Assembly: GCA_963971535.1 (NCBI GenBank)
Contig: OZ020593.1
Coordinates: forward strand, 13,017,689-13,081,688
DNA length: 64,000 bases
Reading direction: 5' to 3'
Source of the DNA: Notolepis coatsorum
Lineage: Eukaryota > Chordata > Actinopteri > Aulopiformes > Paralepididae
A program made the position numbers and the translations under genes. The notes under the pieces were generated by a model, which did no database searches, was not told where the DNA came from, and worked only from the letters and a program-made list of their open reading frames with translations. Shown piece by piece: positions 34,271-45,621 of this stretch; positions within the stretch are counted from its first letter, which is position 1; every line of letters starts with the position of its first letter.

Positions 34271-34765
34271 TGTTTTAACATGTAGACCACTTGTTTTAAC
34301 AACAACAACAGCAAAACTCTTACAGCACCATGATCTCGATACAAATGTTAGACGTTGCCCTCAACATTAAGTAAAAAGCCAATAACTATTACGCAACAGT
34401 TCTGAAAACGCAATGTAGTTCTATTGCAACAAATAGATCAATCAATCGAGTTTTTTTTATATATAGTACATTTAATCACTAACTAAGCATGTGCCATTTA
34501 AATGTGTCTTTTCCCCCCCGAAAACCAAACTGGTTTGCTAGCTAGTCTTGACTTTGGCTGGTGTTGAGGATTTTCTAGGTCAGAGGTCAAAGAGAGCAAC
34601 GCATTACATCTAAAGTATACTCCGTTTAACTGCAATAAATGTTGTATACACAAATCCTTGCTATACACACGGCATCCGAACGGCTGTGCAAATCCACGGG
34701 TCTCGGTTCCCGGAAGCGACGCATAATAAACACACATAAATCGGTGCTTTTCGAACGCTATCGCT
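34271..34765. other. Unassigned interval
   Basis: No gene or repeat recognised apart from short A/T runs. Confidence 0.4.
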
Positions 34766-35382
34766 TAACCCTTTGCTTTCACTGCCACACAACAGCCGGT
34801 TAACCCTTTCACTGCCACACGACAGAAGGTTAACCCTTTACTATCACACAACCGACGGCGACCGTCGGTTGTGTGATAGTAAAGGGTTAACCTTCTGTCG
34901 TGTGGCAGTGAAAGGGCTAAGTTATATAAAAAATTTAAAAAAAAAACACATTCTGTCCCCGTTTTTAGCTCGGCTCGTCCCGAACGTGGAAGATTTATCG
35001 CGTGTTCCGAATGCAATCGCTTCCCATGACAGTGAGCGCCGGAATGAAATAATGTCGACGCCACCGCGGCTTGTCGGGGGGGGGGGGGGGGGGGGGGGGG
35101 GGTGACGCGTGGCGAATGCATTTCTGCCCTTTTGTCACGAGACACAAAAGGCCCGGCACTGCCACTTTAACCCTTTCACTACCACACTAACCAAAATGGT
35201 TAACCCTTTCACTGCGACGATACAGAAGGTTAAAAAACCCTTTCACCGCCACACGACAAAGTGTTAACCCGTTTACCACCGCCACACTACAGAAGGTTAA
35301 CCCTTTCACTACCACACTACAGACGGTTTTCCTTCCTTCTAGGGTTAACCTTCTGTAGTAGTGTGGTGGTGAAAGGGTTAAG
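34766..35382. repeat. TTAACCC minisatellite, array 4 (two blocks, inverted)
   Basis: Block one (34,766-34,920) folds into a near-perfect hairpin. Block two (35,165-35,382) contains direct and then inverted units. Between them are single-copy-looking sequence and a ~24-bp G run (35,078-35,101). Confidence 0.93.
34800..34920. repeat. 59-nt-arm hairpin inside array 4
   Basis: Arms 34,800-34,858 and 34,862-34,920 are complementary with one mismatch and a 3-base loop. The centre reads ACCGACGGCGACCGTCGGT. Confidence 0.93.
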
Positions 35383-37027
35383 AGAACGGGCATCGGCTCC
35401 GACCGTTCCTAATCGTAATGCCTCTTTATTGTAGCGGAGGATAATGAAGGAATGGGAGAGTCGTGCAGGGGCCCACCAAACCATACTTTCCCCCCTGAAA
35501 TGTTTTCAATTAACTTCTGGCACCGGGGGAAGATAGGCAAGTTTTTTTTTTTTTTTTTCACATGCTGAAACAGAAAAGAGTCAACAGGGGCCTTCGCTGC
35601 AGGGACCAGAGCCTCATTAAAATTGCCTCATCATAACTCAAACTGCAGCTTTGCCAACCCCCGCCCCTCCCCCTCCACTGTGCCCCAAAACCGTCATCCC
35701 CTCTCTCTCTCTCTCTCTCTCCAAGTAACAAACATTGACGGTGGACTTTAAGGCAATCTGCTATACCAGGGCAGTAGTTTTAATGTTTTTATTTATACTT
35801 TTAAATCTGACTTTTCTTTAAATAAATAATAATCAGGACTTCGGTGAAGACTTTAGAGTTGCCCAGTTGCTGCAGAAGCTATAACAACAAAATGGAGTTT
35901 TTTAAAAGTGAAATTGAACTTCTCAATATCTGTTTTATCTTGTGACAAAGTTTCACAGTTCAACCTCACTCTGTTTTGAGAGAAAGGGGGTATAAAGAAT
36001 TGCAGTAACTACAAAATCACTGCATAGTCGAATAGGTTTAAAGATTTTTTTTCTTCAGTTTCACTGTTCTTGTAGTTACTGCGGTTAGCTACTACAGGGC
36101 AGTATAGCTCAGTAGTAGTCTTGTAATACAAACACAATACTATTTAGAAATGAAATAGTAAACGATGCACACACTTTTTGTTGTTGCTATTTTGAAATGT
36201 GTTTTCAACCCGTAGTATAGCTGCAGACCTGCCAGACCACAAGGCAGTAAGTAATGCAATTACTTTCCTCTTTTTAAGCCTCAGTGGAACTTTGGACGTT
36301 TTCTGAATTCCAAGCTGCCACATTGATTCTGTCACGTCAAGTCCATTCTGAGATTACTGGCCTTTGAGGAAAAAAAAACGGGGAAACGCTCTCTAATCCA
36401 GTTATGTTTCCAAGAAGAGAGAGAGAGAGAGGTGGGGGAAAAGGGGGGAGGGAAGATTTTTTTCTTTTTCTTTTTTTAAAGTCGTGAAGTTTGATTCCCC
36501 TGGTTGTGTGTGTAAAAGGACCATAGTCCCGCGGACCGTATATAAAAAAAACTTGTACCGAACTCCAGAAGGAAATTCCCCCGGTTGGTGAACTGAACAC
36601 ACACACCAGACTCGAGTGTTTATATACTGACAACTCTTTAAAACCACTGTTGACACCACGCCAGTATAGACTTGAGGAGTTCTGACCAAAAATAAACAAA
36701 CTCGCCCACAGACAAGTGGAGTGAATAAACCCCAGCGGCCCACTAAAAACCGTGTGGGTCGTCCCGGGCGGGGAGGGCGGGGGCCCTGTGTGGGTCCACA
36801 GGGAGAGGTGACAGAGGGTTACGGCGGGGGAGGGGTTTGATTTATGATTGTTAAGGGTAGGGTAGGGGGGGGGCGGGGGGCTAGGGTTGTGGTGGGGTGA
36901 GGAGGGGTGTCTAACGTTGTGATTGAATGATGCGAAGTTCTCTCTCTCTCTCTCTGTAACAACTGTGTGACGCAGAGAGACGGAATATTCAAGGTTCAAG
37001 ATTTGTTATACTGTACGCACAGTAAAA
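35383..37027. other. Unassigned interval
   Basis: Mostly single-copy-looking. Contains a T19 run (~35,540-35,559), (CT)n at ~35,700-35,721 and G-rich stretches at ~36,740-36,900. A ~220-codon minus-strand frame across 36,337-36,999 is low complexity (Pro/Ser-rich) without a recognised domain. Regulatory elements of gas1 could lie here but none is identifiable. Confidence 0.4.
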
Positions 37028-37210
37028 ACAAGTTTCAAGTTTCTTTAATAGTTGTCATACAGAAGTACAGAATACTTTCATACAAAATGCTTCTTACTGT
37101 TACGCTCCAGAGACTGTGCTAGACAAGATAGTATCAAATAACATAGTATAGCATGTAATTTAGAAGAAGAAAATGAGGTCACAGTGTTCGGTATAGACAT
37201 ATGTACAATG
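37028..37210 (-). mobile_element. LINE-like 3' end (repeat G), inverted partner 1
   Basis: Reads AAGTTTCAAGTTTCTTTAAT, TTGTCATACAGAAGTACAGA and ATGAGGTCACAGTGTTCGG. Its inverse occurs at 38,070-38,252. Confidence 0.8.
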
Positions 37211-38069
37211 TTCTGAGTTACCATATAATATACAATACTATGCAGTGTACTATGCAGTGTACTAACAGACCGTTACACCGTACAATGAAAGTCTTACTTT
37301 GCTAGCCCCCCCCCCCCCCCTTCACACAGAATCACAAAATATAGACTTTTGGACTAGAATAAAGAATATTAAGAAAAAGTGAAAGATAAATAAAGTATAT
37401 AAAAAAAAAAAAATACACTATAGTGGGATATTATTAACCCAAACCGATCACAGAGAGTGACTCCTTCATAATAAATGACCTGCCCGGCAACCGTGATGCT
37501 CAGCGGGATGCTCCCCCCGGATCCCACCCTCCGGGGGGTAAGGAGAAGGAGTAAGGAGAAGTCTAGGTTTCGGGGGAAAGAAAGAGAAGAGGAGGAGGGA
37601 ACACAAAACATAGCTGACACGGGGCATAGCTTCATTTCCACGGTGCAGGGACAGCTGTGTGGAGTAATCTGCCGTAGCAGCTTCTAAAACATCAATGCCT
37701 TCTCTGACCCCAGGGGTGGGGGGGGTGGAGGGGGGGGGGTGGGGGGGGGGGACGACTCCAACTGTGTTCAGCCGTTTAGAAGAGAGGAGGGGGAGGAGAG
37801 GAGAAGGGAGGGGGCTTCTTCCACACCATTCAGGGGCTTGTCTTAAAGAAATATCTACCCCCTCTCTCTCTCTGCCGCCTTCCTCGCAGATAACTGCTGC
37901 TGGGACTGTGTGTCTGTGTGTGTTTTATTTTATGTGTAAAAACAAAAGACGTTTCTCTCTCCCAGTTCACCGTCGGGATCAGCTCCTTGGAATGAAGTGT
38001 CGCCTGTTTGCGACGTGAAAACGTTGCGCCTGAAATGACGAGTTTGTGTGACGTTAGTTAGACGCGATG
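37211..38069. other. Spacer between inverted repeat G copies
   Basis: C run at ~37,306-37,320, G runs at ~37,716-37,750. Short frames lack recognised domains. Confidence 0.4.
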
Positions 38070-38252
38070 ATTGTGACATATGTCTATACTGAACACTGTG
38101 ACCTCATTTTCTACTTCTAATTTACATGCTATACTATGTTATTTGATACTATCTTTTCTAGCACAGTCTCTGGAGCGTAACAGTAAGAAGCATTTTGTAT
38201 GAAAGTATTCTGTACTTCTGTATGACAACTATTAAAGAAACTTGAAACTTGA
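38070..38252 (+). mobile_element. LINE-like 3' end (repeat G), inverted partner 2
   Basis: Reads CATATGTCTATACTGAACAC, GCACAGTCTCTGGAGCGTAA and ends ACTATTAAAGAAACTTGAAA. This is the complement of 37,028-37,210 with few differences. Confidence 0.8.
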
Positions 38253-38626
38253 CGTCGTCACCGAACCTTTCACCTTTATAAATAGTTGCTGCTTGATGAC
38301 GTTTTACAAATAAGATAACGAAATTGTGCCCCTTCAAGTGTGAACAGATTTGATACAGAGCGGAAATTATTTTTATTTTATTATTATTTTGTATTATTTG
38401 TGACCAGTTATTTCTACGAGTTTAACAATAATGTTTCAAACCTTAATTCCTTTTCCCATGGAATATCTGAGACGTACGTGCAAATTTCAATTTTCTTTTC
38501 TCGGAACACATTTAGAAGTGGCATTCCCACATCAACAACATGCTTATTTGTATCATCTTGTGAAAATTGTTCCAACAAGGTTCGATAAATAAAAACGGAA
38601 TGAACTTGATTCAGGTCGAAGTCAAG
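38253..38626. other. Unassigned AT-rich interval
   Basis: An 82-codon plus frame (38,340-38,588) has no recognised domain. Nothing else seen. Confidence 0.4.
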
Positions 38627-38900
38627 TTTGTTTTTATTTGTCAGAACAAAATACAGAATACTTTATATTAATGAAATGCTTGTTTCTTATGAGTCCCTGA
38701 GAGTGTGCTGCATTACATACAGTAAAGAGAAAAAAATTAAGAAGTAAAAAGTAGGTCACGTCAATATACATATATACAATAATACAGAGTAAAATGAGTA
38801 ACAGTGAGGTAGAATGCAGAGGTACAAAACTTGGCTTAGGGTGCAAATGAGGTATGAATGTGGTGCAAATCTCTTTAATGGTAGATAAATATAACGTGTG
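38627..38900 (-). mobile_element. LINE 3' end, repeat C variant
   Basis: Starts CAAGTTTGTTTTTATTTGTC, then TATTAATGAAATGCTTGTTTC and GAGAGTGTGCTGCATTACA. Plus-orientation relative of the same variant at 58,125-58,280. Confidence 0.65.
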
Positions 38901-39796
<896 letters not shown>

Positions 39797-39985
39797 TGAA
39801 TGAATGAATGAATGAATGAATGAATGAATGAATGAATGAATGAAAACTTTATTTAACAGATTGAAGAATGGGTACAATACAGTACGGCTCAATACACACA
39901 CTTGTTAAGGGGATGCAGACCAGAGAAAGTCGTTTGTCTTGTTTACATCAGGGTCCCCCATTTTCAATTCATAGTGACATTTATG
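39797..39985 (-). repeat. (ATGA)n microsatellite with repeat F 3' end
   Basis: About 11 tetranucleotide units followed by AAAACTTTATTTAACAGAT and the GGGGATGCAGACCAGAG block. Confidence 0.8.
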
Positions 39986-39999
39986 ACATACACAACATC

Positions 40000-40300
40000 T
40001 AAAATCAAATCAAATTTATTTGTAAGGCCCGACAACACGTTAATGTCCCCATGGGCCGTACACGTCTTCTTTAAACAAGTCAAGAAGAAACATAACAATA
40101 AGTCAAGAACAGAACAAGAACACCATACGGTCCAACAAATTTAAAATAAATGCAAATAAATGAAAGAATGCAAGCACTCCCAGACATACCCCACGCGAAG
40201 GTAAGGAAAAACTCACTAAAACCTAACAATAGGGAAAAATGCTCCACAGGCAGTGTGGAGGAGAGAAACCTTAGAAGGGCCATTCAAGGGGGGATCTCCC
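40000..40300 (-). mobile_element. LINE 3' UTR fragment
   Basis: Starts AAATCAAATCAAATTTATTT and includes GAAAAACTCACTAAAACC and GAGAAACCTTAGAAGGGCC. This resembles a common fish LINE 3' UTR. Family not determined. Confidence 0.5.
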
Positions 40301-40380
40301 TTCTTAGATGTCGGTGATAGTAGTGTTGCAGACTAACAGTTGGTAAGCATGCACTCAAGTGTGTAGTGAAACACAGATGA

Positions 40381-40725
40381 GTGCATGCAATAGCAACTGA
40401 ACATTTTGAAAGATTAAAGATAGAGCTGATAGCGATAGCAACTGAACATTTTGAAAGATTAAAGATAGAGCTGATAGCGAATCTATTTGAGGCACAGGGG
40501 CGGCGCAAAGAGGGTCGCGTCCTCCCCGTCTTAATCACGGGACATTCAACACTCGGGTCATTGCTCCGAGACAGCCGGAGACAGGAAGATAGGGGGCGGC
40601 GCAGAGAGGGTCGCGAACTCCCCGACATCATCGCGGGACGTCCAGCACTCCGGTCACCACTACGAGACCGCCGGAGACAGGGAGACAGGGAGACAGGAGG
40701 GCACGCAGAGAGGGTCGTGATACAT
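40381..40725. repeat. Tandem duplications (~57 bp x2, then ~114 bp x2)
   Basis: GATAGCAACTGAACATTTTG units are repeated twice at 40,390-40,482. Two copies of a block with GGGGCGGCGCAGAGAGGGTC and CTCCGAGACAGCCGGAGAC follow to ~40,700. The open frames across them have no known domain. Confidence 0.75.
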
Positions 40726-41267
40726 GACATCATGATACAGATACAGTTCACTATTGGCCATGGGAGCACTCTCATCTTCAAGGAGGAAATGTCAGTCTGG
40801 TGTGACCTCTGCACCGCCCAGCCACTCGTCTCCACTCGTCGGGGAGAGAAAGCAGAAGCGGGGTCGGCTTACGCCGTGGTGCGGATGCCAACAGAAGGTA
40901 GGTAATTCTCGCGGGAAGCCCCCCAGGGGGTAGTGTCTCTCAGGGAGTCCCCCCAGGGGGGAGTGTCTCTCAGGGGGTAGTGTTTCTCGGAGAGTCCCCC
41001 CAGAACTGTTTGGCGTGAAAACACCTCACGTTAAGACGGCGCAAGGCCCCCGGCGTCGACAGCCTCACAGCACTGCATTAGAGGGAGTGCCGGACCCAAG
41101 TTCTTAAACTCTTATTGAGTCAAAGTAAGAGCAGCGGTACGAGACTTACATATGGATGGAGTTCATGTAGAACACGGGGGAGTCTACTAATAACCACTCA
41201 AGCGGAGGATGACGTCTTAGAGGTTTGACGCAACACATGGATTGAATCTGAGAATTTAATTGAATTG
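40726..41267. other. Unassigned interval with ~35-bp repeats
   Basis: Short repeats of AGTGTCTCTCAGGGAGTCC with CCCCCAGGGGG at ~40,920-41,005. No gene seen. Confidence 0.45.
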
Positions 41268-41432
41268 GAAATCTTGAGCGTCAAACACTTCATTTCCTGC
41301 ATTCTGGTGAACTTTTATGCACCAATTTGTGCCTTTTCTGCACCGATTTTATGGTGGAAATGTCTTTATTTATGTAAAGGAAAAGACAACATTCAGGTAC
41401 CCGCTGACACAAATATAATGGAATATAATGCA
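41268..41432 (+). repeat. Repeat E, copy 3 (opposite orientation)
   Basis: Reads GAGCGTCAAACACTTCATTTC through GTAAAGGAAAAGACAACATTC, ending ATAATGGAATATAATGCAG. An S2 SINE follows immediately. Confidence 0.8.
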
Positions 41433-41435
41433 GTA

Positions 41436-41700
41436 AATGGTAAATAGTGCATTTATATAACAGTTTTTATCCAAAGCGCTTTATAATTCTGTTCCTCACA
41501 TTTTACCCATTCACTCACACATTCACACACCGATGGTGGAGGCGACCATGCAAGGTGGCGACCTGCTCATCGGGAGCAATTAGGGGTTAAGTGTCTTGCT
41601 CAAGGACACTTCGACATGCTGCCCTGGAGGAGCGGGAATCGCACCTGGAAATCCTCTGATTACCAGACGACCACTCTACCTCCTGAGCCACTGTCTGTAT
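41436..41700 (-). mobile_element. SINE family S2, full-length copy
   Basis: On the minus strand: GTGGCTCAGGAGGTAGAGTG (tRNA-like A box region), CAGAGGATTTCCAGGTGCGA (degenerate B box), CTTGAGCAAGACACTTAACC, and 3' end AAAGCGCTTTGGATAAAAAC. About 265 bp. Confidence 0.85.
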
Positions 41701-41865
41701 ATACTGTATACTGCATATATTTGTATTTGTACAGTGTATTGTATTGGGTATCCTTAAAAAATAGCATTCTGCAAGTAAACAACATGTTTCTGAGAAATGA
41801 GAAAAGTGAACATTTTAGATAGGAGGTTTTGTGTTTCAGCCATCGTATTGCACTATACTGCTACG

Positions 41866-41985
41866 TTTGCACTCTGGTTGGATGCCAAACTTCTTTTCAT
41901 TGTATTGTACTTGTGCTGTATGATAACAATACATTTTAATTTGAATTTGAATCTAATCTAATCTAATCTAACATGACCCTCTCCA
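41866..41985 (+). repeat. Dispersed repeat A, 3' end
   Basis: TTTGCACTCTGGTTGGATGC ... TGCTGTATGATAACAATACA with a (TCTAA)n tail, as at position 1. Confidence 0.8.
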
Positions 41986-42174
41986 CCCACTGCCTTTGCT
42001 ATTGTCACCTCTTCTCTTCTCTCTGACGCTCTCATCTAAAGTGTGTTTTAGGATCTGTTAGGATCTCTGGGTAACAGTACTGTATATTTGCATATCGTAT
42101 ATATGTCAAAAATGTAACAGTACTATATACCTGTACATGACATCATGACATTTATGACATACATGACATACAGC

Positions 42175-42520
42175 CTGTGTCATAAATGTCATGATGTCAT
42201 GTATGTTGTGTATGTCATAAATGTCACTATGAATTGAAAATGGGGGACCCTGATGTAAACAAGACAAACGTCTTTCTCTGGTCTGCATCCCCTTGACAAT
42301 TGTGTGTATTGAGCCATAAACCTATGTGAATGAATGGGTACAATACAGTACGGCTCAACACACACAATTGTTAAGGGGATGCAGACCAGAGAAAGACGTT
42401 TGTCTTGTTTACATCAGGGTCCCCCATTTTCAATTCATAGTGTGTATTGAGCCGTACTGTATTGTACCCATTCTGCAATCTGTTAAATAAAGTTTTCATT
42501 CATTCATTCATTACCTCAGT
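42175..42520. repeat. Repeat F, inverted pair
   Basis: The ~95-bp block (CTATGAATTGAAAATGGGGG ... GGTCTGCATCCCCTT) at ~42,226-42,312 is followed by its inverse at ~42,338-42,437. A third part then runs out to an (ATTC)n tail at ~42,497-42,512. The arms can form a hairpin with a ~25-base loop. Confidence 0.85.
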
Positions 42521-42899
42521 TTGCTGAGAGCTGTAGACGTGCGTCTGAGGAGCCTGTGGAGGATCCAGCAGTCACATGTCGGGAAGATTGGTTAGACTGA
42601 GCCTCCAAGTCAACAACAGAGAACTACGAAGGTGGAGGAATCACCACGGAACTGTGTTCACGATCTCTTCCAAGGTCTTGTTGAGACTTGGTGAAATGGA
42701 GCCAAAATTCCTTAAATGCATAATTAATCAATTTGCACGGCTTCACTCGGTTCATATTCTGGTTTACCTTACTGTCCAAACATGGTATTGTTATTATTAC
42801 TCTCGGCTTGAGTACAAGTATCTTCAACATTTCGTCTGTGGGGTGAGGGTGCTTTCTGTTGACTGAACAACCATCCCTGATCACAGATGACTGTATTTA
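42521..42899. other. Unassigned interval
   Basis: A 96-codon plus frame (42,576-42,866) has no recognised motif. Probably non-coding. Confidence 0.4.
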
Positions 42900-43310
42900 A
42901 TGCTGTATACATTTATATAATTACTGCACACATATATATATACACACACACACACACACATATATATATCTGTCTGAATATACCTACTTATAAATTATAC
43001 ACCTGCATATAACCCATATAACTCTGTATGATAGCATGTACAATAATGTTGTATATACCATATATATATATTTATTCTTACTGTATATATATATATATAT
43101 TCCCATCTGCCTGTACATACCTGCATATAATCCTTTTTACATACCTGTAGATACTATATCTGTACATATCCCTTACCTACTCTTACTAGTTACGCTGCTG
43201 GCCAGTATGACTTATACCGTAGTCAGTGTCTTTATACCTGTATATCACTGTACATATTAACACTACAACTCTGTACAAGACAATACTAATCTAATCTAAT
43301 GTATTTACAC
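42900..43310 (+). repeat. Dispersed repeat A, internal part and tail
   Basis: Contains (CA)n and ATATAT runs, then ATACTATATCTGTACATATC, TAGTTACGCTGCTGGCCAG, TATATCACTGTACATATTA and a TCTAATCTAATG tail. Confidence 0.75.
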
Positions 43311-43324
43311 ACAGCGACAGTGGC

Positions 43325-43693
43325 GCAGGAGGTATAGAGCAGTCGTCTGGTAATCCGGAGGTTCCTGGTTCAATTCTCGCTCCTCCCGAGCAGCATGTCG
43401 AAGTGTCCTTGAGCAACCCCCAATGGACCTGTCTCAAAACCCTGCCCTCTTTTCTTGATCCTCCAATCACAGCTGTCGCTTACCTCGGACTTCCTCGTAC
43501 AAACAAAGTTTGTACGAGGAAGTCCGAGGTAAGCGACAGCTGTGATTGGAGGATCAAGAAAAGGGGCAGGGCTTGAGATAGGTCTCGATGAGTGGGTTGG
43601 CACCTTGCGTGGTTGCCTCTGCCGTCAGCCTGTGAGTGAATGGGTGAATGTTGTAAAGTGCTTTGGATAAAAGCGCTATATAAAAGCGCCATT
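43325..43693 (+). mobile_element. SINE family S2 interrupted by a palindrome
   Basis: tRNA-like head GACAGTGGCGCAGGAGG with B box GAGGTTCCTGGTTCAATTC; end TAAAGTGCTTTGGATAAAAG and CGCTATATAAAAGCGCC. A ~165-bp foldback sits between the CTTGAGCAACC and GAGTGGGTTGGCACC parts, which are contiguous in the other S2 copies. Confidence 0.85.
43425..43592. mobile_element. Foldback insertion, 56-bp perfect arms
   Basis: Arms 43,449-43,504 and 43,508-43,563 are perfect complements around an AAA loop. Pairing continues imperfectly to ~43,425/43,592. It interrupts the SINE and is absent from the other S2 copies. Confidence 0.9.
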
Positions 43694-43695
43694 TA

Positions 43696-43899
43696 CAGTG
43701 GTGGAAGAAGTACACAGTTCCTTTACTTAAGTAAAAAAATACCCAGATAAATTAACTCTTTAAATAAATAAATACATTTAGAATCAAAAGTACACATTTT
43801 ATATGACATTCTTTTATTTCATTGCTTGGGAGCATTCAGTCCTCGATCCATTGATCTTTAAAGGTTACTTACTACCTACCATGCTAATATGTCTATACT
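43696..43899. mobile_element. hAT-like element, left end
   Basis: Begins CAGTGGTGGAAGAAGTACAC with TACTTAAGTAAAA, typical of a fish hAT family. It is cut by the LTR retrotransposon. A compatible inverted end (GTTACTTTCCACCACTG) lies at 52,470-52,487. The 8-mers beside the two ends differ, so a single nested element is unproven. Confidence 0.6.
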
Positions 43900-44095
43900 T
43901 GTGAGGTTTTGCCCGCTGCTCACCACCTTTTCTCTGTTTCTTTAAAGCCTACTGTTAGAAATTCCCTTCTCACTCACTCTCTCTAGCCCCCACCCTCTCG
44001 TTCTTTACTCTCGTTTACTCTCAGTGGCCACACCTGGACTATTATCAATTACCTCTCGCACCTGTGGTGGCAGGCTAATTAGTTCCCCGGTGGGC

Positions 44096-44103
44096 TTTAA
44101 ATA
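44096..44103 (+). promoter_or_regulatory. TATA-like box in 5' LTR
   Basis: TTTAAATA with downstream CCAGGGCGC. Also present in the 3' LTR at 47,905-47,912. It would place transcription start near 44,130. Inferred from consensus only. Confidence 0.45.
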
Positions 44104-44403
44104 CCAGGGCGCTTCCCCTCGTTTCGGCGTTGGGGTCGTGTTGTATTCATGCTGAGTCATATTCTCTAACATCTAGACTTTTTCGGGAAATCCTCTGGTC
44201 TACCAATGCTGTAAGATGGATCTCTCCAGCCTTGAGATGTTTGCTCCAGCCTTCGTCTGCTGTCGCCGTAGCCTGTGGAGGAGACTGTTCTGCGCTCCCT
44301 GTAACTTCCACGGGAGGCACCTCAGCGTTCCACTGCAGACCCCAGCGCAGCTGTTCGTCCTGACGCACATCTAGACCAACGCGCATCTCCCGGACCCTCG
44401 TGC

Positions 44404-45621
44404 TTGGCACGCTCTCCAGTCACCAGCGCGCAACGCGCATCTTCAAGGGCTTTGGCCACCTGTCGCCGTTTGCCTGGAGGGAGACATTGTACTGCGCTCT
44501 CTAATTCTCTACGGGAGGTATTCCAGTGTTCCACTCCAGACCAGCGCGCCAGATGCGCTCAAGCCTTCGCCACCTGCCGCCGTTTGCCTGGAGGGAGACA
44601 CTGTACTGCGCTCTCTAATCCTCTACGGGAGGTATTCCAGTGTTCCACTTCAGACCTTCGAGCTTGGCACGCTCCTCCGTACCAGCGCACAGACGCGCAT
44701 CTTCCAGACCTTCGAGCTTGGCACGCTCCTCCGTACCAGCGCACAGACGCGCATCTTCCAGACCTTCGAGCTTGGCACGCTCCTCCGTACCAGCGCACAG
44801 ACGCGCATCTTCCAGACCTTCGAGCTTGGCACGCTCCTCCGTACCAGCGCACAGACGCGCATCTTCCAGACCTTCGAGCTTGGCACGCTCTCCAGACCTC
44901 AGCGCGCCGACGCGCATCTTCCAGACCTTCGTGCTTGGCACACTCCTCCTCGCAGACGCACCCCGATGCGTCTCCCTGTTCCGACGCGCACACCAAGGTG
45001 TGGCGCGCACTCTGTTCCTCGGCTCCGACAGTGGCTACCCGGTGGACGACATCCTCGCCACCGCCACTGTTCCAGCTCCCTGTTCCGACGCGCATACCAA
45101 GGTGTGGCGCGCACTCTGTTCCTCGGCTCCGACAGCGGCTACCCGGTGGACGATGCCCTCGTCACCGCCACTGTTCCAGCTCCCTGTTCCGACGCGCACA
45201 CCAAGGTGTGGCGCGCACTCTGTTCCTCGGCTCCGACAGTGGCTACCCGGTGGACGACATCCTCGCCACCGCCACTGTTCCAGCTCCCTGTTCCGACGCG
45301 CACACCAAGGTGTGGCGCGCACTCTGTTCCTCGGCTCCGACAGCGGCTACCCGGTGGACGATGCCCTCGTCACCGCCACTGTTCCAGCACTCTGTTCCTC
45401 GGCTCCGACAGCGGCTACCCGGTGGACGATGCCCTCGTCACCGCCGTTGTTCCAGCACTCTGTTCCTCGGCTCCGACAGCGGCTACCCGGTGGACGACGC
45501 CCTCGCCACCGCCGCTGTCCCAGCGCTCTGTTCCTCGGCTCGGACAGCCAGCCACCCGGTGGCGATGCCCTCGCCCCGCTGCTGTCCCTTACCTTTACGC
45601 ATACGCCTGGGTGAGTTTTGA
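44404..45621 (+). other. 405-codon repeat-borne open frame in LTR (probably not a gene)
   Basis: Starts at an ATG and runs through both minisatellite arrays to a stop 10 bases past the first splice-donor-like site. The first array's 54-bp unit is a multiple of three. The second's 104-bp unit is not, so the phase shifts each unit and all three plus frames are open. That is what GC-rich, stop-poor repeats produce by chance. The identical frame in the 3' LTR reflects recent LTR identity, not selection. No domain recognised. Confidence 0.3.
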
